From Brevibacillus ruminantium (GTDB lineage Bacteria > Bacillota > Bacilli > Brevibacillales > Brevibacillaceae), in NCBI RefSeq assembly GCF_023746555.1, contig NZ_CP098755.1:4906001-4970000 (forward strand): DNA of 64,000 nt, in the 5' to 3' direction. A model generated the notes under the pieces. It was not told the origin of the DNA. It saw only the letters and a program-made list of their open reading frames with translations, and searched no databases. Shown in pieces: positions 1 through 8,358 of the stretch. A program made the position numbers and the translations under genes. Numbering within the stretch: position 1 is the first letter of the stretch; every line of letters begins with the position of its first letter.

Positions 1-322
1 AGGCGTACCAATCGCCATTAGCAGCACGACAAGCTGCAACTGCTTCCGAGGACGTCTCTCCTTCATCCCATCTACCAATTACAATTTTTGAAGGCGTAGG
101 AGTCTGGCTGTAGTAAAGTGTGGCTGCTGCATATTCGGGGTCAGATTCTTTCCAGCCCCCCGCCTTCATGTCGGTGAGACTTGAATAAATTCTTACACGT
201 TCTGAATCCGGGATCACTTTCGATTTCCCAACGATTAGACCAATGTCGAATGTCCCAGCACTTTGTGCCATGGGTGACACTATGACATTAACCTTGACAA
301 TTTCATCAAGAGATTGTGCCAA
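1..322 (-). CDS. Phage tail sheath-like protein (DUF3383 type), N-terminal part, cut by left edge
   Basis: Only the first 107 codons are in the window. The start is TTG at 322, chosen because AGGTG lies 7-8 nt upstream and no better start exists. The N-terminus has the pattern I associate with DUF3383 proteins of contractile-tailed phages: a short strand that begins SLDEIVKVNVIVSP, then a PDSERVRIYSS stretch, then an EYAAATLYYSQTP segment followed by IVIGRW. In that family the protein assembles as the contractile sheath around the tail tube. It follows the neck genes directly, as expected in a head-to-tail gene order. If the assignment is right, the prophage is a myovirus type. The distal part cannot be judged. 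Confidence 0.72.
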   Translation of the reverse strand, partial: MAQSLDEIVKVNVIVSPMAQSAGTFDIGLIVGKSKVIPDSERVRIYSSLTDMKAGGWKESDPEYAAATLYYSQTPTPSKIVIGRWDEGETSSEAVAACRAANGDWYA

Positions 323-340
323 GAAAAACACCTGCCTTTA

Positions 341-877
341 TTATCTATTTGGGATGACCTGTACTTCGGCCGATTCGATGTAGTTGACTTTGGTGGATCG
401 GGTTACTTTCTCATTGAAACGAGCCACCAATGTGCTCCTTTCCCACCATTGCCCCTCGAAAAGCTCCGGTAGCCGGTACGGAGTAGGGGCGTCTGTGACA
501 AGATACATCGGCGCGAATAGCAAAGGATTCAAAAACAATCCCGCCCTCACTTTGTCAGCATCGTCGTAGCTACTGGGGCCATAGAAAGTCCATGAAACTT
601 GAATGAACCGGGTATAGCTGGCTATCCGATCCGCTACCGTTTCGTTGTCCCTGTTGTAGCTGATCTCAACCGGCTGTGCGTATGGGTCGTTTTCAAAGGA
701 GACAAGAATAAACCCGACATTCTCAGTTCGCTTCCAAGCTGGAGCGCCTTCTGCCGGGTATCCGATGCGTATTCGTTTTTGTGTTGCTTTAGCCGCTGGG
801 TCAAGGCCAAGATTCTTTACAGTACATTCCCAAAAAATATCTTCTATCTCAGACATCTGCAGCGCTGAATCTGCCAT
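341..877 (-). CDS. Phage neck terminator-like protein (gp12-like)
   Basis: 178 aa, between the connector genes and the tail sheath. The middle carries a run with VSFENDPYAQPVEISYNRDN and then TRFIQVSWTFYGP, a layout I recognise from the neck/tail terminator proteins that close the tail tube and dock it to the head. No membrane segment or signal is visible. It abuts the next upstream gene (stop of 878-1231 next to this start), so the two are probably translated together. The role is inferred from position plus overall pattern. No catalytic motif is expected. Confidence 0.55.
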   Translation of the reverse strand: MADSALQMSEIEDIFWECTVKNLGLDPAAKATQKRIRIGYPAEGAPAWKRTENVGFILVSFENDPYAQPVEISYNRDNETVADRIASYTRFIQVSWTFYGPSSYDDADKVRAGLFLNPLLFAPMYLVTDAPTPYRLPELFEGQWWERSTLVARFNEKVTRSTKVNYIESAEVQVIPNR

Positions 878-1231
878 CTAATCACCCTCCATCCTCTGGG
901 CAACTGCTTTCCAGTAACCATAGTCACCATACGGAAAGACTTGCTTCACACGGTACCTTTCCCCGCGCCACTCGATTTGATCGGAAGTACCTTCTTCGCG
1001 GGTTTGGAACAATTCCTGAGTGGCATAAAAACACATCAGTCCGGTAACTCGATCCCCTTCAGGTAGTTGCTCCAGCGTTTTGGCATCAGCGACGGTTATG
1101 ACCCCTGTCACTCTGATTTGTTTCTCCGCAGACGCCTCCCAATCTCCCCTCACCCACTCACCAGATTGACGGTAAACCACATATGTCTGGGCAAAATCGG
1201 GATCGGTAATCACTTCGCTAACATCGATCAC
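878..1231 (-). CDS. Phage head-tail joining protein, unnamed family
   Basis: 117 aa, mixed alpha/beta by eye, no cysteines in pairs and no membrane segment. It sits in the position of head-closure or tail-completion proteins, between an HK97 gp10-like gene and the neck terminator gene. The C-terminal half (WRGERYRVKQVFPYGDYGYW) has the short beta-hairpin look of head-closure proteins. I do not recognise a specific family, so the role rests on position in the morphogenesis cluster. Confidence 0.45.
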   Translation of the reverse strand: MIDVSEVITDPDFAQTYVVYRQSGEWVRGDWEASAEKQIRVTGVITVADAKTLEQLPEGDRVTGLMCFYATQELFQTREEGTSDQIEWRGERYRVKQVFPYGDYGYWKAVAQRMEGD

Positions 1232-1244
1232 ATAATCATCCTCC

Positions 1245-1859
1245 CTACTTCACGACATACGTGATAGCTTTGCGGAGTTCGCCAGTATTAATGAGCGGCT
1301 TGTTGCTGCCTTTCCCCTTGATAAACTGGTTCCCATCTTCATCTGGCTTACTTCCATTGATCGTGATGGGAGAGTTAGGGGGCCATCCATTTTCTGGATT
1401 CGTAAACCAGTCACGAGCGAAGTTTTGCCCCATTAATCCTGCTTTGTGCAACTCCGGCTCTGGATCCCCACCATCCAAGGCAACCTCAGATACCTTTCTC
1501 AATTGTTTCGCAAGCGCCTCTTTGTTGTGTTCAAGCGCGGGCTCAATCACCGGTCGGGGTGGAGTATGCCATAGTGGCGATCCGTGCGTTTGAAGCCATA
1601 ACTGATAGGCTTGGCTGTACGTCATTTCGCCACTCTCAACTTTGGGGTTCATCTCTTTTCTCATCGCTGACTTACGAACACCATGTGTTTGGACATACAG
1701 CAACTGAGCATTGTCAATGGGCTGGCCCTTTTCTTCTGGCCGTTCCCCACCTTCGGGGATACCCACATAGACCTGTTTTTTTGCCAATCTGTCGAGAATC
1801 TTTTTGATTTCGTCCGTTTTATCAATGCCTGTTGTAACTTTGGCGATAGCGCTGAACAA
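1245..1859 (-). CDS. HK97 gp10-like tail completion/neck protein
   Basis: 204 aa. The diagnostic part is the C-terminus, PLINTGELRKAITYVVK, which matches the conserved 'L-x-x-TG-x-L-x-x-S/A-I-x-Y-x-V' ending of HK97 gp10-like and Mu-like virion morphogenesis proteins. The N-terminus (KKQVYVGIPEG) is the usual beginning of the same fold. It is translated just downstream of the DUF4054-type connector gene, with a 14-nt gap. In this family the protein helps join completed heads and tails. A middle insertion (residues about 60-130) is rich in charged residues. Confidence 0.6.
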   Translation of the reverse strand: MFSAIAKVTTGIDKTDEIKKILDRLAKKQVYVGIPEGGERPEEKGQPIDNAQLLYVQTHGVRKSAMRKEMNPKVESGEMTYSQAYQLWLQTHGSPLWHTPPRPVIEPALEHNKEALAKQLRKVSEVALDGGDPEPELHKAGLMGQNFARDWFTNPENGWPPNSPITINGSKPDEDGNQFIKGKGSNKPLINTGELRKAITYVVK

Positions 1860-1873
1860 GGGTAGTCACCCCC

Positions 1874-2374
1874 TCAGTAAACATACATGCCGCCTTTTCC
1901 GACCAGCCGGCCAATCGTCGCCAGCTGCTGGCCGTAGATCGTTAGCTTCCAAGCGGCCCATCCGTCCAAGTCCTGCGCAATCAGGGAGTAATCAATGCTT
2001 ACCGATACGTCACCGACTGATTTTGAGGTTGCCAGTCCGCGAGTTTGTCCAGCCTTGAGGACTCCAGCGGCGCCGCTGTTTGGATCGGCAGTGCCTTGGA
2101 GATACAGCGTGCAGAAATGGGCCACGAACCAGCCCATAGCGACTTTCCAGTAGGAATGCCACCGAGCCTGCAAGATGCAGGCATTTGCCAGGTCAATATA
2201 CATTTGCACGATCGGCTGAGCGATTACAGTCTTCCCCGTGTCGTCTGGGCCGAATTGAGGGTATACAGCAATAAAATCCTCAAACGTAAAAGGTGGATTG
2301 CTCCCGGTCCTAATGTTGGAAGCAATCCCGATGATATCCGAAACACTCGTATTTATGTTGTTTGCGATAGACAT
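1874..2374 (-). CDS. Head-tail connector, DUF4054 type
   Basis: 166 aa. The pattern is that of DUF4054 proteins: an early FTFEDFIAVYPQF strand-helix, a central helix containing HSYWKVAMGWFVAHFCTLYL, and a C-terminus with SIDYSLIAQDLDGWAAWKLT followed by TYGQQLATIGRLVGKGGMYV. Proteins of this type sit next to the capsid gene in many Gram-positive phages and are thought to form the ring below the portal. It lies immediately downstream of the capsid group and upstream of the gp10-like gene, consistent with that role. Confidence 0.65.
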   Translation of the reverse strand: MSIANNINTSVSDIIGIASNIRTGSNPPFTFEDFIAVYPQFGPDDTGKTVIAQPIVQMYIDLANACILQARWHSYWKVAMGWFVAHFCTLYLQGTADPNSGAAGVLKAGQTRGLATSKSVGDVSVSIDYSLIAQDLDGWAAWKLTIYGQQLATIGRLVGKGGMYVY

Positions 2375-2389
2375 AGGATCGCCCCAGTC

Positions 2390-2695
2390 CTATTGGATTT
2401 CGCTTTCGGTTTCTGCAGTTTCCTGGGGGCTCTCTTTGACATCGGTCTTGCCACCTTCGTTTTCTTTCTTTTTGCCGCGGCTGCCGCGCCCTTCTGTTGC
2501 TTCTGCCTCAGCAGCTTTTTCATCCTGCTTGGTTTCGAATACCGACACTTCCCCTACGCTGCTTGCAAGTTTGAACATAGCCGATTCAGTAACCCAGTCC
2601 GGCACATCCGCAAAACTATGGGATTTAACAATCACGGCAGGCTCTTGGCCCGCCGGATGATCGAATTTGAACGCTTTTTTGGAAAAGATACGCAT
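2390..2695 (-). CDS. Small acidic phage protein between capsid and connector genes
   Basis: 101 aa. The N-terminal 50 residues look folded (FKFDHPAGQEPAVIV, then DVPDWVTESAMFKLA). The C-terminal half is a low-complexity tail of Glu, Lys and Gly and is probably disordered. Start follows a good ribosome site and the gene is tightly packed between capsid and connector. Short proteins like this are common directly after the major capsid gene, but I cannot name a function. Confidence 0.5.
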   Translation of the reverse strand: MRIFSKKAFKFDHPAGQEPAVIVKSHSFADVPDWVTESAMFKLASSVGEVSVFETKQDEKAAEAEATEGRGSRGKKKENEGGKTDVKESPQETAETESEIQ

Positions 2696-2707
2696 GTCAG
2701 TTCCCCC

Positions 2708-3721
2708 TTAAATTCCATCCATATAGCGGATGCAAGTATCGTACAGCACTTTGACTTGGCCCAATTGAGCAGCATATGCGGTCATATAAGACATTTCAGT
2801 AACTTGTGGCTGAGTCATTACGCGGCTCAGAGGAACTGGCAGATCGAAGTTGATGCGATCTTCTTCGTTCACATAGGCAACCATGCGATCTTTGCCACCG
2901 GTTCCCGCTGCCGTGCACCAGCGAGAAGGAGCAATAACCAGGTCAATGCCTTGGTTGCGAGCGATGTTGTTTTCCTCAAGGTATTTCAAAATAGAAATAT
3001 TTCCGGCGTCACTTACTTTGCGATTAACAAGATAAGTATATTGAACCGGTGGAAGCAGAATATGGTTTGCCATACCTGTTAAGTCGTATTCTGAGGCGGC
3101 CCAAGTTTCAGTAATCAAAGAGTTTACGTCATCTAAGATCTCATCTGGCGTTTTCGATTGCCATGTAGAGGACCCAGAAGCGCCATTTGGTGCCGCCGAT
3201 GTAACGATATCAGGGTTGTTTACAAGGCCATACACATCCATCACTGGGAGTCCGTTATAGACCAAGTTGTCAATTGACTTGTTGTAATTCAAACGAATGC
3301 CTTTATCCAGGATATCATCCAAACTACGCCCGATATTTTGGAGTTTGGCTTGGTCAACGAAAGGCACTTTCAGGATGTTAGACCATGTGAAGACCTTCCA
3401 TACATCCTTGTTCAGATTGGCCTGCATGATTGGAATGTTATTGGTTTCGCCACCAATAATGCCACCTTCATTGCCGCCGGTAGTGGCGTAATCTACAAAG
3501 TAGTTGGACGAATATTCCACCCATCCGCCCCCAGTTTTTGCTACGATATCGCGTGTCCATGTTACGCTTTGCAACGGTTCATGCAAGCGAGGATCACGTT
3601 TTTCCAATTCAGCATTCAAAAATGCCATACCATTACCAATAGCAGAGTCATTCATCATTCTTCCGCTGCCAAGCCCTGGCACTTCAAACACTCGTTGAGA
3701 TTGATTGGCTGCCAAATTCAT
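2708..3721 (-). CDS. Major capsid protein (DUF2184 type)
   Basis: 337 aa, the usual length for an HK97-fold capsid subunit. I recognise the DUF2184 pattern: an N-terminal segment with LNAELEKRDPRLHEPLQSVTW, a DYATTGGNEGGIIGGETNN stretch, and LPPVQYTYLVNRKVSDAGN near the middle, ending in a run of short strands. The gene follows the decoration and scaffold/protease genes, the standard order. There is no N-terminal scaffold fused to it, which fits a separate scaffold encoded upstream. The initiator is ATG with GGGGGAAA upstream. Confidence 0.75.
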   Translation of the reverse strand: MNLAANQSQRVFEVPGLGSGRMMNDSAIGNGMAFLNAELEKRDPRLHEPLQSVTWTRDIVAKTGGGWVEYSSNYFVDYATTGGNEGGIIGGETNNIPIMQANLNKDVWKVFTWSNILKVPFVDQAKLQNIGRSLDDILDKGIRLNYNKSIDNLVYNGLPVMDVYGLVNNPDIVTSAAPNGASGSSTWQSKTPDEILDDVNSLITETWAASEYDLTGMANHILLPPVQYTYLVNRKVSDAGNISILKYLEENNIARNQGIDLVIAPSRWCTAAGTGGKDRMVAYVNEEDRINFDLPVPLSRVMTQPQVTEMSYMTAYAAQLGQVKVLYDTCIRYMDGI

Positions 3722-3739
3722 TTTGTGTTTCCCCCTTTA

Positions 3740-4255
3740 TTACGGATTCACCCGAGTCAGAATAGTGACTTCTGCCACTTTGTTCGCATCCAGTCTTCCG
3801 GTTGTCCATTTCAGATTCGGAATTTCAACTGTGTTTGCACCGTCTGCTGCTGCTTCAAAGCCGCCAATCACGCCGTCAGGGATGCCAGCGTTTGTGGCGA
3901 TACGAACATAAACAGATCCACCGGCCTTTGGAGTACCGACATTGCAGACAACTGTCAAGCTGCCGCGAGTTGCGACGTCACAAGGTTGACCTGGAGCATA
4001 GAAGCCTTGAGCAGAGAAATAGTCCGTCGATTGTTTTACCTCACGAACTGCGATACCTCCGAATGTAGCGGCTGTGCCGTCTGCTCCAAATTTGGAATAG
4101 GTGTTGTCGTCATTGAGAACAACAGGGTCCCCGAACTTGATGTTATCTGTATCCGTAGGCTTTACAACCCGATTGTCGATTATGGCATCAGCACTACGAG
4201 AGATATTCCCGGGATAACCCAGATTCAGAGATTTACCGATTACTTTTCCTGGCAT
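3740..4255 (-). CDS. Capsid decoration/cement protein
   Basis: 171 aa, nearly all beta-strand by pattern, with many Gly and short repeats of the type GGIAVREV and DVATRGSLTVVC. The start MPGKVIGKSLNLGYPGNISR and the phrase FYAPGQPCDVATRG are typical of Gp24-like structural cement proteins, which bind the outside of the capsid and stabilise it. It lies between the scaffold gene and the capsid gene, the usual place for such a protein. The single cysteine pair is not metal-binding in layout. Confidence 0.6.
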   Translation of the reverse strand: MPGKVIGKSLNLGYPGNISRSADAIIDNRVVKPTDTDNIKFGDPVVLNDDNTYSKFGADGTAATFGGIAVREVKQSTDYFSAQGFYAPGQPCDVATRGSLTVVCNVGTPKAGGSVYVRIATNAGIPDGVIGGFEAAADGANTVEIPNLKWTTGRLDANKVAEVTILTRVNP

Positions 4256-4280
4256 GTTTCATCATCCTTTCTGTGCGCAA

Positions 4281-4979
4281 TTAGGCGCGATCTTTGTAGT
4301 GAGGATTGAACTTTTTAGCCCATTCTTTACCAAGTTGGGAAAGGTCTTGTTGTTTGCTATCAGCGGCATTCTTCTTGTCGTTTGCTACCGTGCGTTGGCC
4401 TCGTTGAATGGCAGCATAGGTATTCTTACCCGTTCCTTTTCTAATCGCTGCAATAGCTGCATCCGTCGCCTGCTTTCGTTGTTTCGGATCAGGGATAGCC
4501 GCGATAATCGGCTTGATTTCTTTCAATGCCGCGATTTTGTATGCATTGTCCAAAGCGCTCTGTGGACGCTCTTCAGCAGGGGCAACAGGACCCTCTTCGT
4601 CCATCATGGATTCAACTGGAATTGTGTGAGCTTCTTCCTCTTCATCTTCCGCGATGTCTTTTTTCTCCAGTTCGCTGATCAATTGGTCGATAGCGTCTTC
4701 CGGTTTTTCGTCCTCTTGCTCTTTTTTCGCAAGTTGAGCAAACATTTCTTTAAGCTCTTGTACCTGTGCTGCCAGAGCTTGAATAGCGGGGTTTTCATCC
4801 TTTTGCTCGTGCTTTTCTTCGTCTTCATCTTGTGAAATTTTTTCTTCAGTTAGGGCATCGACTGCATCTTTGATTTCTTCCGGCTCAGCATCCTGAGCAA
4901 ATTGCTTCAGGCCGATTGCGGCCAATAGGTCAGTGACACGAGATTGCGCTTTACGCGGCAATGTAATTTTTTTCTTCAT
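4281..4979 (-). CDS. Nested in-frame scaffold protein (internal start of the protease gene)
   Basis: Codon 185 of the protease-scaffold frame is ATG at 4979, preceded at 8 nt by AAGGAGGA, one of the strongest ribosome sites in the whole cluster. Starting there would give a 232-aa acidic, helix-rich protein without the protease domain. This is the same arrangement as the lambda C/Nu3 pair, where scaffold is made by internal initiation. The site is seen directly; its use is inferred. Confidence 0.5.
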   Translation of the reverse strand: MKKKITLPRKAQSRVTDLLAAIGLKQFAQDAEPEEIKDAVDALTEEKISQDEDEEKHEQKDENPAIQALAAQVQELKEMFAQLAKKEQEDEKPEDAIDQLISELEKKDIAEDEEEEAHTIPVESMMDEEGPVAPAEERPQSALDNAYKIAALKEIKPIIAAIPDPKQRKQATDAAIAAIRKGTGKNTYAAIQRGQRTVANDKKNAADSKQQDLSQLGKEWAKKFNPHYKDRA

Positions 4980-5531
4980 GCTTCTTTCCTCCTTGGAATC
5001 TCTTATTGCAACGCGGTCACCCGCCCTGCCACTTTTCACTACGGCAACGTGATTGCCGCGAATATCCTTTTGTTGATACGTACCGTCATTCATGGGTTCG
5101 TAGGTGCATTCGTATCCGCATGAAACTTCTCGTTTTCCGTCCTGGATCTCATTGATTAACGTCTCGTCATGAACCACCAAGTCGGCCAGCAGCAGGTCAC
5201 TGTTTTCCCCGGACCCCTGCCGAACGTTTTGCACAACCCCTTTGGAGTATCTGGTTGCATTACCGGGCGTAACCGCCTCCACGGGATGTTCGTCGGTCAG
5301 GATCTTCCCCTCAAAGCTGGCAATGGCAGCAGGACTGAACACATCCTCAGGACTGCGATACACTTTTACAATTTTCCCTCGCTGATCATCGGCTCCGATT
5401 TCCTCACCGAGGTACTCATACCAACCGGCGCGAGCGATTGGAACGTTGTGACAGATCAAAAATCCTTCTGGTGTGGCCGTCATATTCTTGCTGAAACGCG
5501 AACCGTAATATGCTCTTCTAATTGTTCTCAC
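4281..5531 (-). CDS. Prohead protease-scaffold polyprotein (DUF2213 type)
   Basis: 416 aa. Residues about 1-180 match the DUF2213 pattern of phage maturation proteases, with TDEHPVEAVTPGNATRYSKG and REVSCGYECTYEP. His in TDEHP and Ser in REVSCGYE are the likely catalytic pair, by analogy with HK97-type proteases (inference). Residues about 185-416 are very acidic and helical (runs of Glu, Lys, Gln), as in scaffold proteins. This protease-scaffold fusion is known in phages. A second strong ribosome site lies inside the gene and may give a separate scaffold (next entry). It lies between the gp7-like/small-gene group and the capsid genes. Confidence 0.7.
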   Translation of the reverse strand: MRTIRRAYYGSRFSKNMTATPEGFLICHNVPIARAGWYEYLGEEIGADDQRGKIVKVYRSPEDVFSPAAIASFEGKILTDEHPVEAVTPGNATRYSKGVVQNVRQGSGENSDLLLADLVVHDETLINEIQDGKREVSCGYECTYEPMNDGTYQQKDIRGNHVAVVKSGRAGDRVAIRDSKEERSMKKKITLPRKAQSRVTDLLAAIGLKQFAQDAEPEEIKDAVDALTEEKISQDEDEEKHEQKDENPAIQALAAQVQELKEMFAQLAKKEQEDEKPEDAIDQLISELEKKDIAEDEEEEAHTIPVESMMDEEGPVAPAEERPQSALDNAYKIAALKEIKPIIAAIPDPKQRKQATDAAIAAIRKGTGKNTYAAIQRGQRTVANDKKNAADSKQQDLSQLGKEWAKKFNPHYKDRA

Positions 5532-5576
5532 CCCCTCTCAGGCAATAAAAAAGAAGCCTTCTCTTGGCTCCTGTGT

Positions 5577-5879
5577 TCACTGTTTGTGTGTTCTGGTTAC
5601 CTGATCGAACAGAACTTTGTCCCGTTTATCCAAAGAGAGATCGACCAAATGGTTTCGTAGAGCTTCCTCAGCACACCGCGCGTTAACTTCTGTCGCCAAT
5701 TCGATGCATCTTTCCGAAACCCAATACTCCTCTCTTTTCAAAGGCACGCAGATAAGGTACCTACGCAATTCTAAAGCGTTTAAATCCACCCTCATTACTA
5801 TCGCGTGATGTTCCAATGGCAACCCTAAATTCAAAGGGTCTTCCACAATTGCTACTTCGTCACCGGGTTTAAATTTCAA
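5577..5879 (-). CDS. Small protein with a C-terminal IDEAL-like motif
   Basis: 100 aa. The N-terminus (MKFKPGDEVAIVEDP) looks like a small beta-barrel. The C-terminus, NHLVDLSLDKRDKVLFDQVT, resembles the IDEAL motif found at the end of several Firmicutes proteins (hydrophobic-x-x-A/S-L-D-x-x-D-K-x-x-F). Its start overlaps the stop of 5876-6073 by 4 nt, so the pair is coupled. It lies between the head morphogenesis gene and the protease gene, and no structural role is evident. Confidence 0.5.
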   Translation of the reverse strand: MKFKPGDEVAIVEDPLNLGLPLEHHAIVMRVDLNALELRRYLICVPLKREEYWVSERCIELATEVNARCAEEALRNHLVDLSLDKRDKVLFDQVTRTHKQ

Positions 5880-6073
5880 TTCGAATTCACCTCACATGAT
5901 TTTTCGAATTGTTTTCTCCTTTTAACCACGACATCAATCTCGTTTATTCCCGCGACGCATGCTCCAATGCATCGTCCAGGATATCCGGGATGCGCATCAT
6001 TCATTGCTCGACACATCGAAAGCAAGGATTTCACTTGTTCTTCGAATTTATCCCATTCTGTCGAATCGCTCAT
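5876..6073 (-). CDS. Small phage protein, unknown
   Basis: 65 aa, with GGAGGTTG upstream of the ATG. It has a short helical N-terminus and three cysteines (CRAMNDAHPGYPGRCIGAC) without a clear metal-binding spacing. It overlaps the next gene by 4 nt (ATGA type). I do not recognise it. Confidence 0.45.
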   Translation of the reverse strand: MSDSTEWDKFEEQVKSLLSMCRAMNDAHPGYPGRCIGACVAGINEIDVVVKRRKQFEKSCEVNSN

Positions 6074-6087
6074 GAGGGTCCAACCTC

Positions 6088-6915
6088 CTACATAATCCTT
6101 TCAAATTGCTTCCTCGTCATACGCTGAATACTTCCGTTGTAGTAAATCTTCGCGGGCCATCTTACCAGGTTCAGATCAATCACAGGCTCGGGATAGCATC
6201 TGCAGTTAAAGATTTCACCTGCGTTGTAGTTGCCGAATGTGCGATTCTGCCCATCAAGTTTTTCAGGAGACGGGGGAGCATTCCATTTCACTAGTACGCC
6301 ATCCATGATCTTGTGCGAGCTACGCACCCTTGAATCCTCGCTTGTGCGCCAGACGTACCAATCAGCCCCAACAAACTCGCTGCGGGCCTGTGTGAGAGCC
6401 GTAGACGTCTTACTCACTTCGGTACGGGCGATCAGGTTCGCCTTCGCTTTTGACGCCTCAGGAAAGTATGCCTTGATTTGTTCGGCAATCTCACTTGACC
6501 TGGTTCCCTTCATGACCTCACGCATAACATGCTTGTTAACCTGCTTTGCCACATCGAGAGGTAGAGATTTGATGACAGCAGCATTACGCTCTACTTGCTG
6601 CCGGACAGACGCGCCAATCGGCCCGCGCATTTCTTTTTGCAAAGCCTGGTAGATGAGTCGCCCCCTGCTGTTATGTTTTGCTGCTTGCCTCCATGTTCTT
6701 CCCGCATCACTAAACAGGTGAGTAACCATTTTCATGGCTTGCGCTTCGGCATATGCCACGAAATCCGAGTTGTAGGCATAATCCCTGATTCGACTAAGAA
6801 TTTCCGAGGCGTCTTCCAAACCGTCCAAGGATTCGCCTAAACTTCTCAAAGCTGTTTGAATCGCTCTGCGGTATGCCTGCTCGATCCGGCGTTTCGGTGC
6901 CCATAAATCCGCCAT
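6088..6915 (-). CDS. Phage head morphogenesis protein (Mu gpF / SPP1 gp7 type)
   Basis: 275 aa. The C-terminal 150 residues carry the family pattern: RTEVSKTSTALTQAR, then WRTSEDSRVRSSHKIMDG, and the closing AGEIFNCRCYPEP, where N-C-R-C is the hallmark. In SPP1, gp7 binds the portal and a few copies enter the head. The start is ATG at 6915 with GGTGGTGA about 8 nt upstream, so the first 40 codons overlap the end of the portal gene out of frame. The N-terminal KRRIEQAYRRAIQ is typical for the family, which supports this start. Confidence 0.75.
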   Translation of the reverse strand: MADLWAPKRRIEQAYRRAIQTALRSLGESLDGLEDASEILSRIRDYAYNSDFVAYAEAQAMKMVTHLFSDAGRTWRQAAKHNSRGRLIYQALQKEMRGPIGASVRQQVERNAAVIKSLPLDVAKQVNKHVMREVMKGTRSSEIAEQIKAYFPEASKAKANLIARTEVSKTSTALTQARSEFVGADWYVWRTSEDSRVRSSHKIMDGVLVKWNAPPSPEKLDGQNRTFGNYNAGEIFNCRCYPEPVIDLNLVRWPAKIYYNGSIQRMTRKQFERIM

Positions 6916-8332
6916 AGTCTAAATCACCACCAAACCCAAGCTCTCCCTGATGGAAAGTATCGTCAGCCTGCTCGATGTCGTTATCTGTGATGTTGCTAAA
7001 CATGCCGACTGTTTCGGACATTTGCTTCAGCTCTTTCATGGCAATCTTTTGGCTGATGAGTCCGGCGTTGTACGTCTCGATGATTGATTTTGTTTTCTTG
7101 TCGGCTAGTTCAGCCACTTCCTTGTCATCTGGCGTCCGGATCGGATTAAAGGCATAATCCAGGTCATCCGGGATTGCTCCAAATTCGCTCATACACATGA
7201 TCGGTAGCAGTTTATCAAGGATTGGTCCAAGGATGGACTCTTGCCCCTGCTGAACGATCTCGTAATAGTTCTGCATGTCATTCTCTCCAGTTGCGTTTAG
7301 ACCGGCTGGAGAGCGTCCAAACAGCTTTGTAACCGGAATCTGGCATGCCCCAGCAATATCGAGCATGAAACTTTCGTAAATATCATTAAGACCGGCGAAT
7401 GAATACTGGTGTGTTGCGAAGTCGTCCTCTTTGTTGAGGATATACATTCCCATGTTAGACATCAGCCAGTTTTGCATTGTTAAAGTGTTGTACAAATCCT
7501 TTTGAGAGCGTTCATCCCCGACAGCTAATAGCTCGCCAAAATCGCTCATTTTGAGAACGCGCAAGTTGGCAAGAAAAATAAGCTGGGCTATATTCCAGCT
7601 CGTATTGTCGCGTTTCTTCAGTTCATCAAAGACCACTTCAACCTCAGACGCGCCCCAATACACCTCTGCAAGCTTCTCCCAATAAGGAAGCTCACGGCCC
7701 ATGAATCGAATAATTCGGCTGTGGTGAACGTTTGCGACCTGCCCATCTTCTAATGTCAGTTGGTACGACTGTGGCAAGCCGAATTCAGGGTCGTCTAGGT
7801 CCTCGACAAGCTCGGGATTGGGATAGATGCCTGACCATCGATCTACGATCATCAAACCCTTCAGAGAACCCGGCATGATTGTGTCGTAGTCTAAAGGCTC
7901 ATGTAGGATGTCTTCGTGCCCTTCGATCATGATAAGACCAGCTGCGCCGCCGTATAACCGGCCCCATTTCAACCCTTGGAGGATCTTTTGTCGAATCCTT
8001 CTGACGCGCCATACCTTGTCCAGCTTTCGGATTTCGTCAGGAGGAAGCTGTGTCGTTATGGTTATCCAGTTGCGGGTCATGTCTTCCGGGATAGTGTCGA
8101 TGATCTTTCTGACGATCCAATGCTCGCGGTACAAGGTATTCATAAGCTGATAGTTTTGCGTCAGCCTGGTCAAATTGTAGTTGGTGCCTTCCATCAGGTT
8201 CGGTGTGCCTGCCCCCAACCTCGCCAGAACGTTTTGAAAAGCGTCTGTGGTCAATCCTTTAGGTGTCTTAGGCACCGGACTCTTAGGAGGCATCCTAGCG
8301 TCTTTTACGGCGTTTCTTTTGCGTCTGCTCAA
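6794..8332 (-). CDS. Portal protein (DUF1073 type)
   Basis: 512 aa, the right size for a portal subunit. The start region is basic and the body shows LMNTLYREHWIVRKIIDTIP followed by EDMTRNWI, the typical beginning of DUF1073 portals. FGRSPAGLNATGEND and YYEIVQQGQE in the C-terminal third are also typical. Twelve copies form the ring through which DNA enters the head. It lies immediately downstream of the large terminase gene, as usual. The last 122 nt overlap the gp7-like gene. Confidence 0.82.
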   Translation of the reverse strand: MSRRKRNAVKDARMPPKSPVPKTPKGLTTDAFQNVLARLGAGTPNLMEGTNYNLTRLTQNYQLMNTLYREHWIVRKIIDTIPEDMTRNWITITTQLPPDEIRKLDKVWRVRRIRQKILQGLKWGRLYGGAAGLIMIEGHEDILHEPLDYDTIMPGSLKGLMIVDRWSGIYPNPELVEDLDDPEFGLPQSYQLTLEDGQVANVHHSRIIRFMGRELPYWEKLAEVYWGASEVEVVFDELKKRDNTSWNIAQLIFLANLRVLKMSDFGELLAVGDERSQKDLYNTLTMQNWLMSNMGMYILNKEDDFATHQYSFAGLNDIYESFMLDIAGACQIPVTKLFGRSPAGLNATGENDMQNYYEIVQQGQESILGPILDKLLPIMCMSEFGAIPDDLDYAFNPIRTPDDKEVAELADKKTKSIIETYNAGLISQKIAMKELKQMSETVGMFSNITDNDIEQADDTFHQGELGFGGDLDYGGFMGTETPDRAGIPQSDSNSFEKFRRILGRFGRRLGNS

Positions 8333-8358
8333 TTGTTTATCCCTCCCTTCAAGGCGTT

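Noticed and set aside
2045-3082. 345-codon plus-strand frame in the phage head region
   Set aside because: Antisense to capsid and connector genes, Cys- and His-rich nonsense-like composition.
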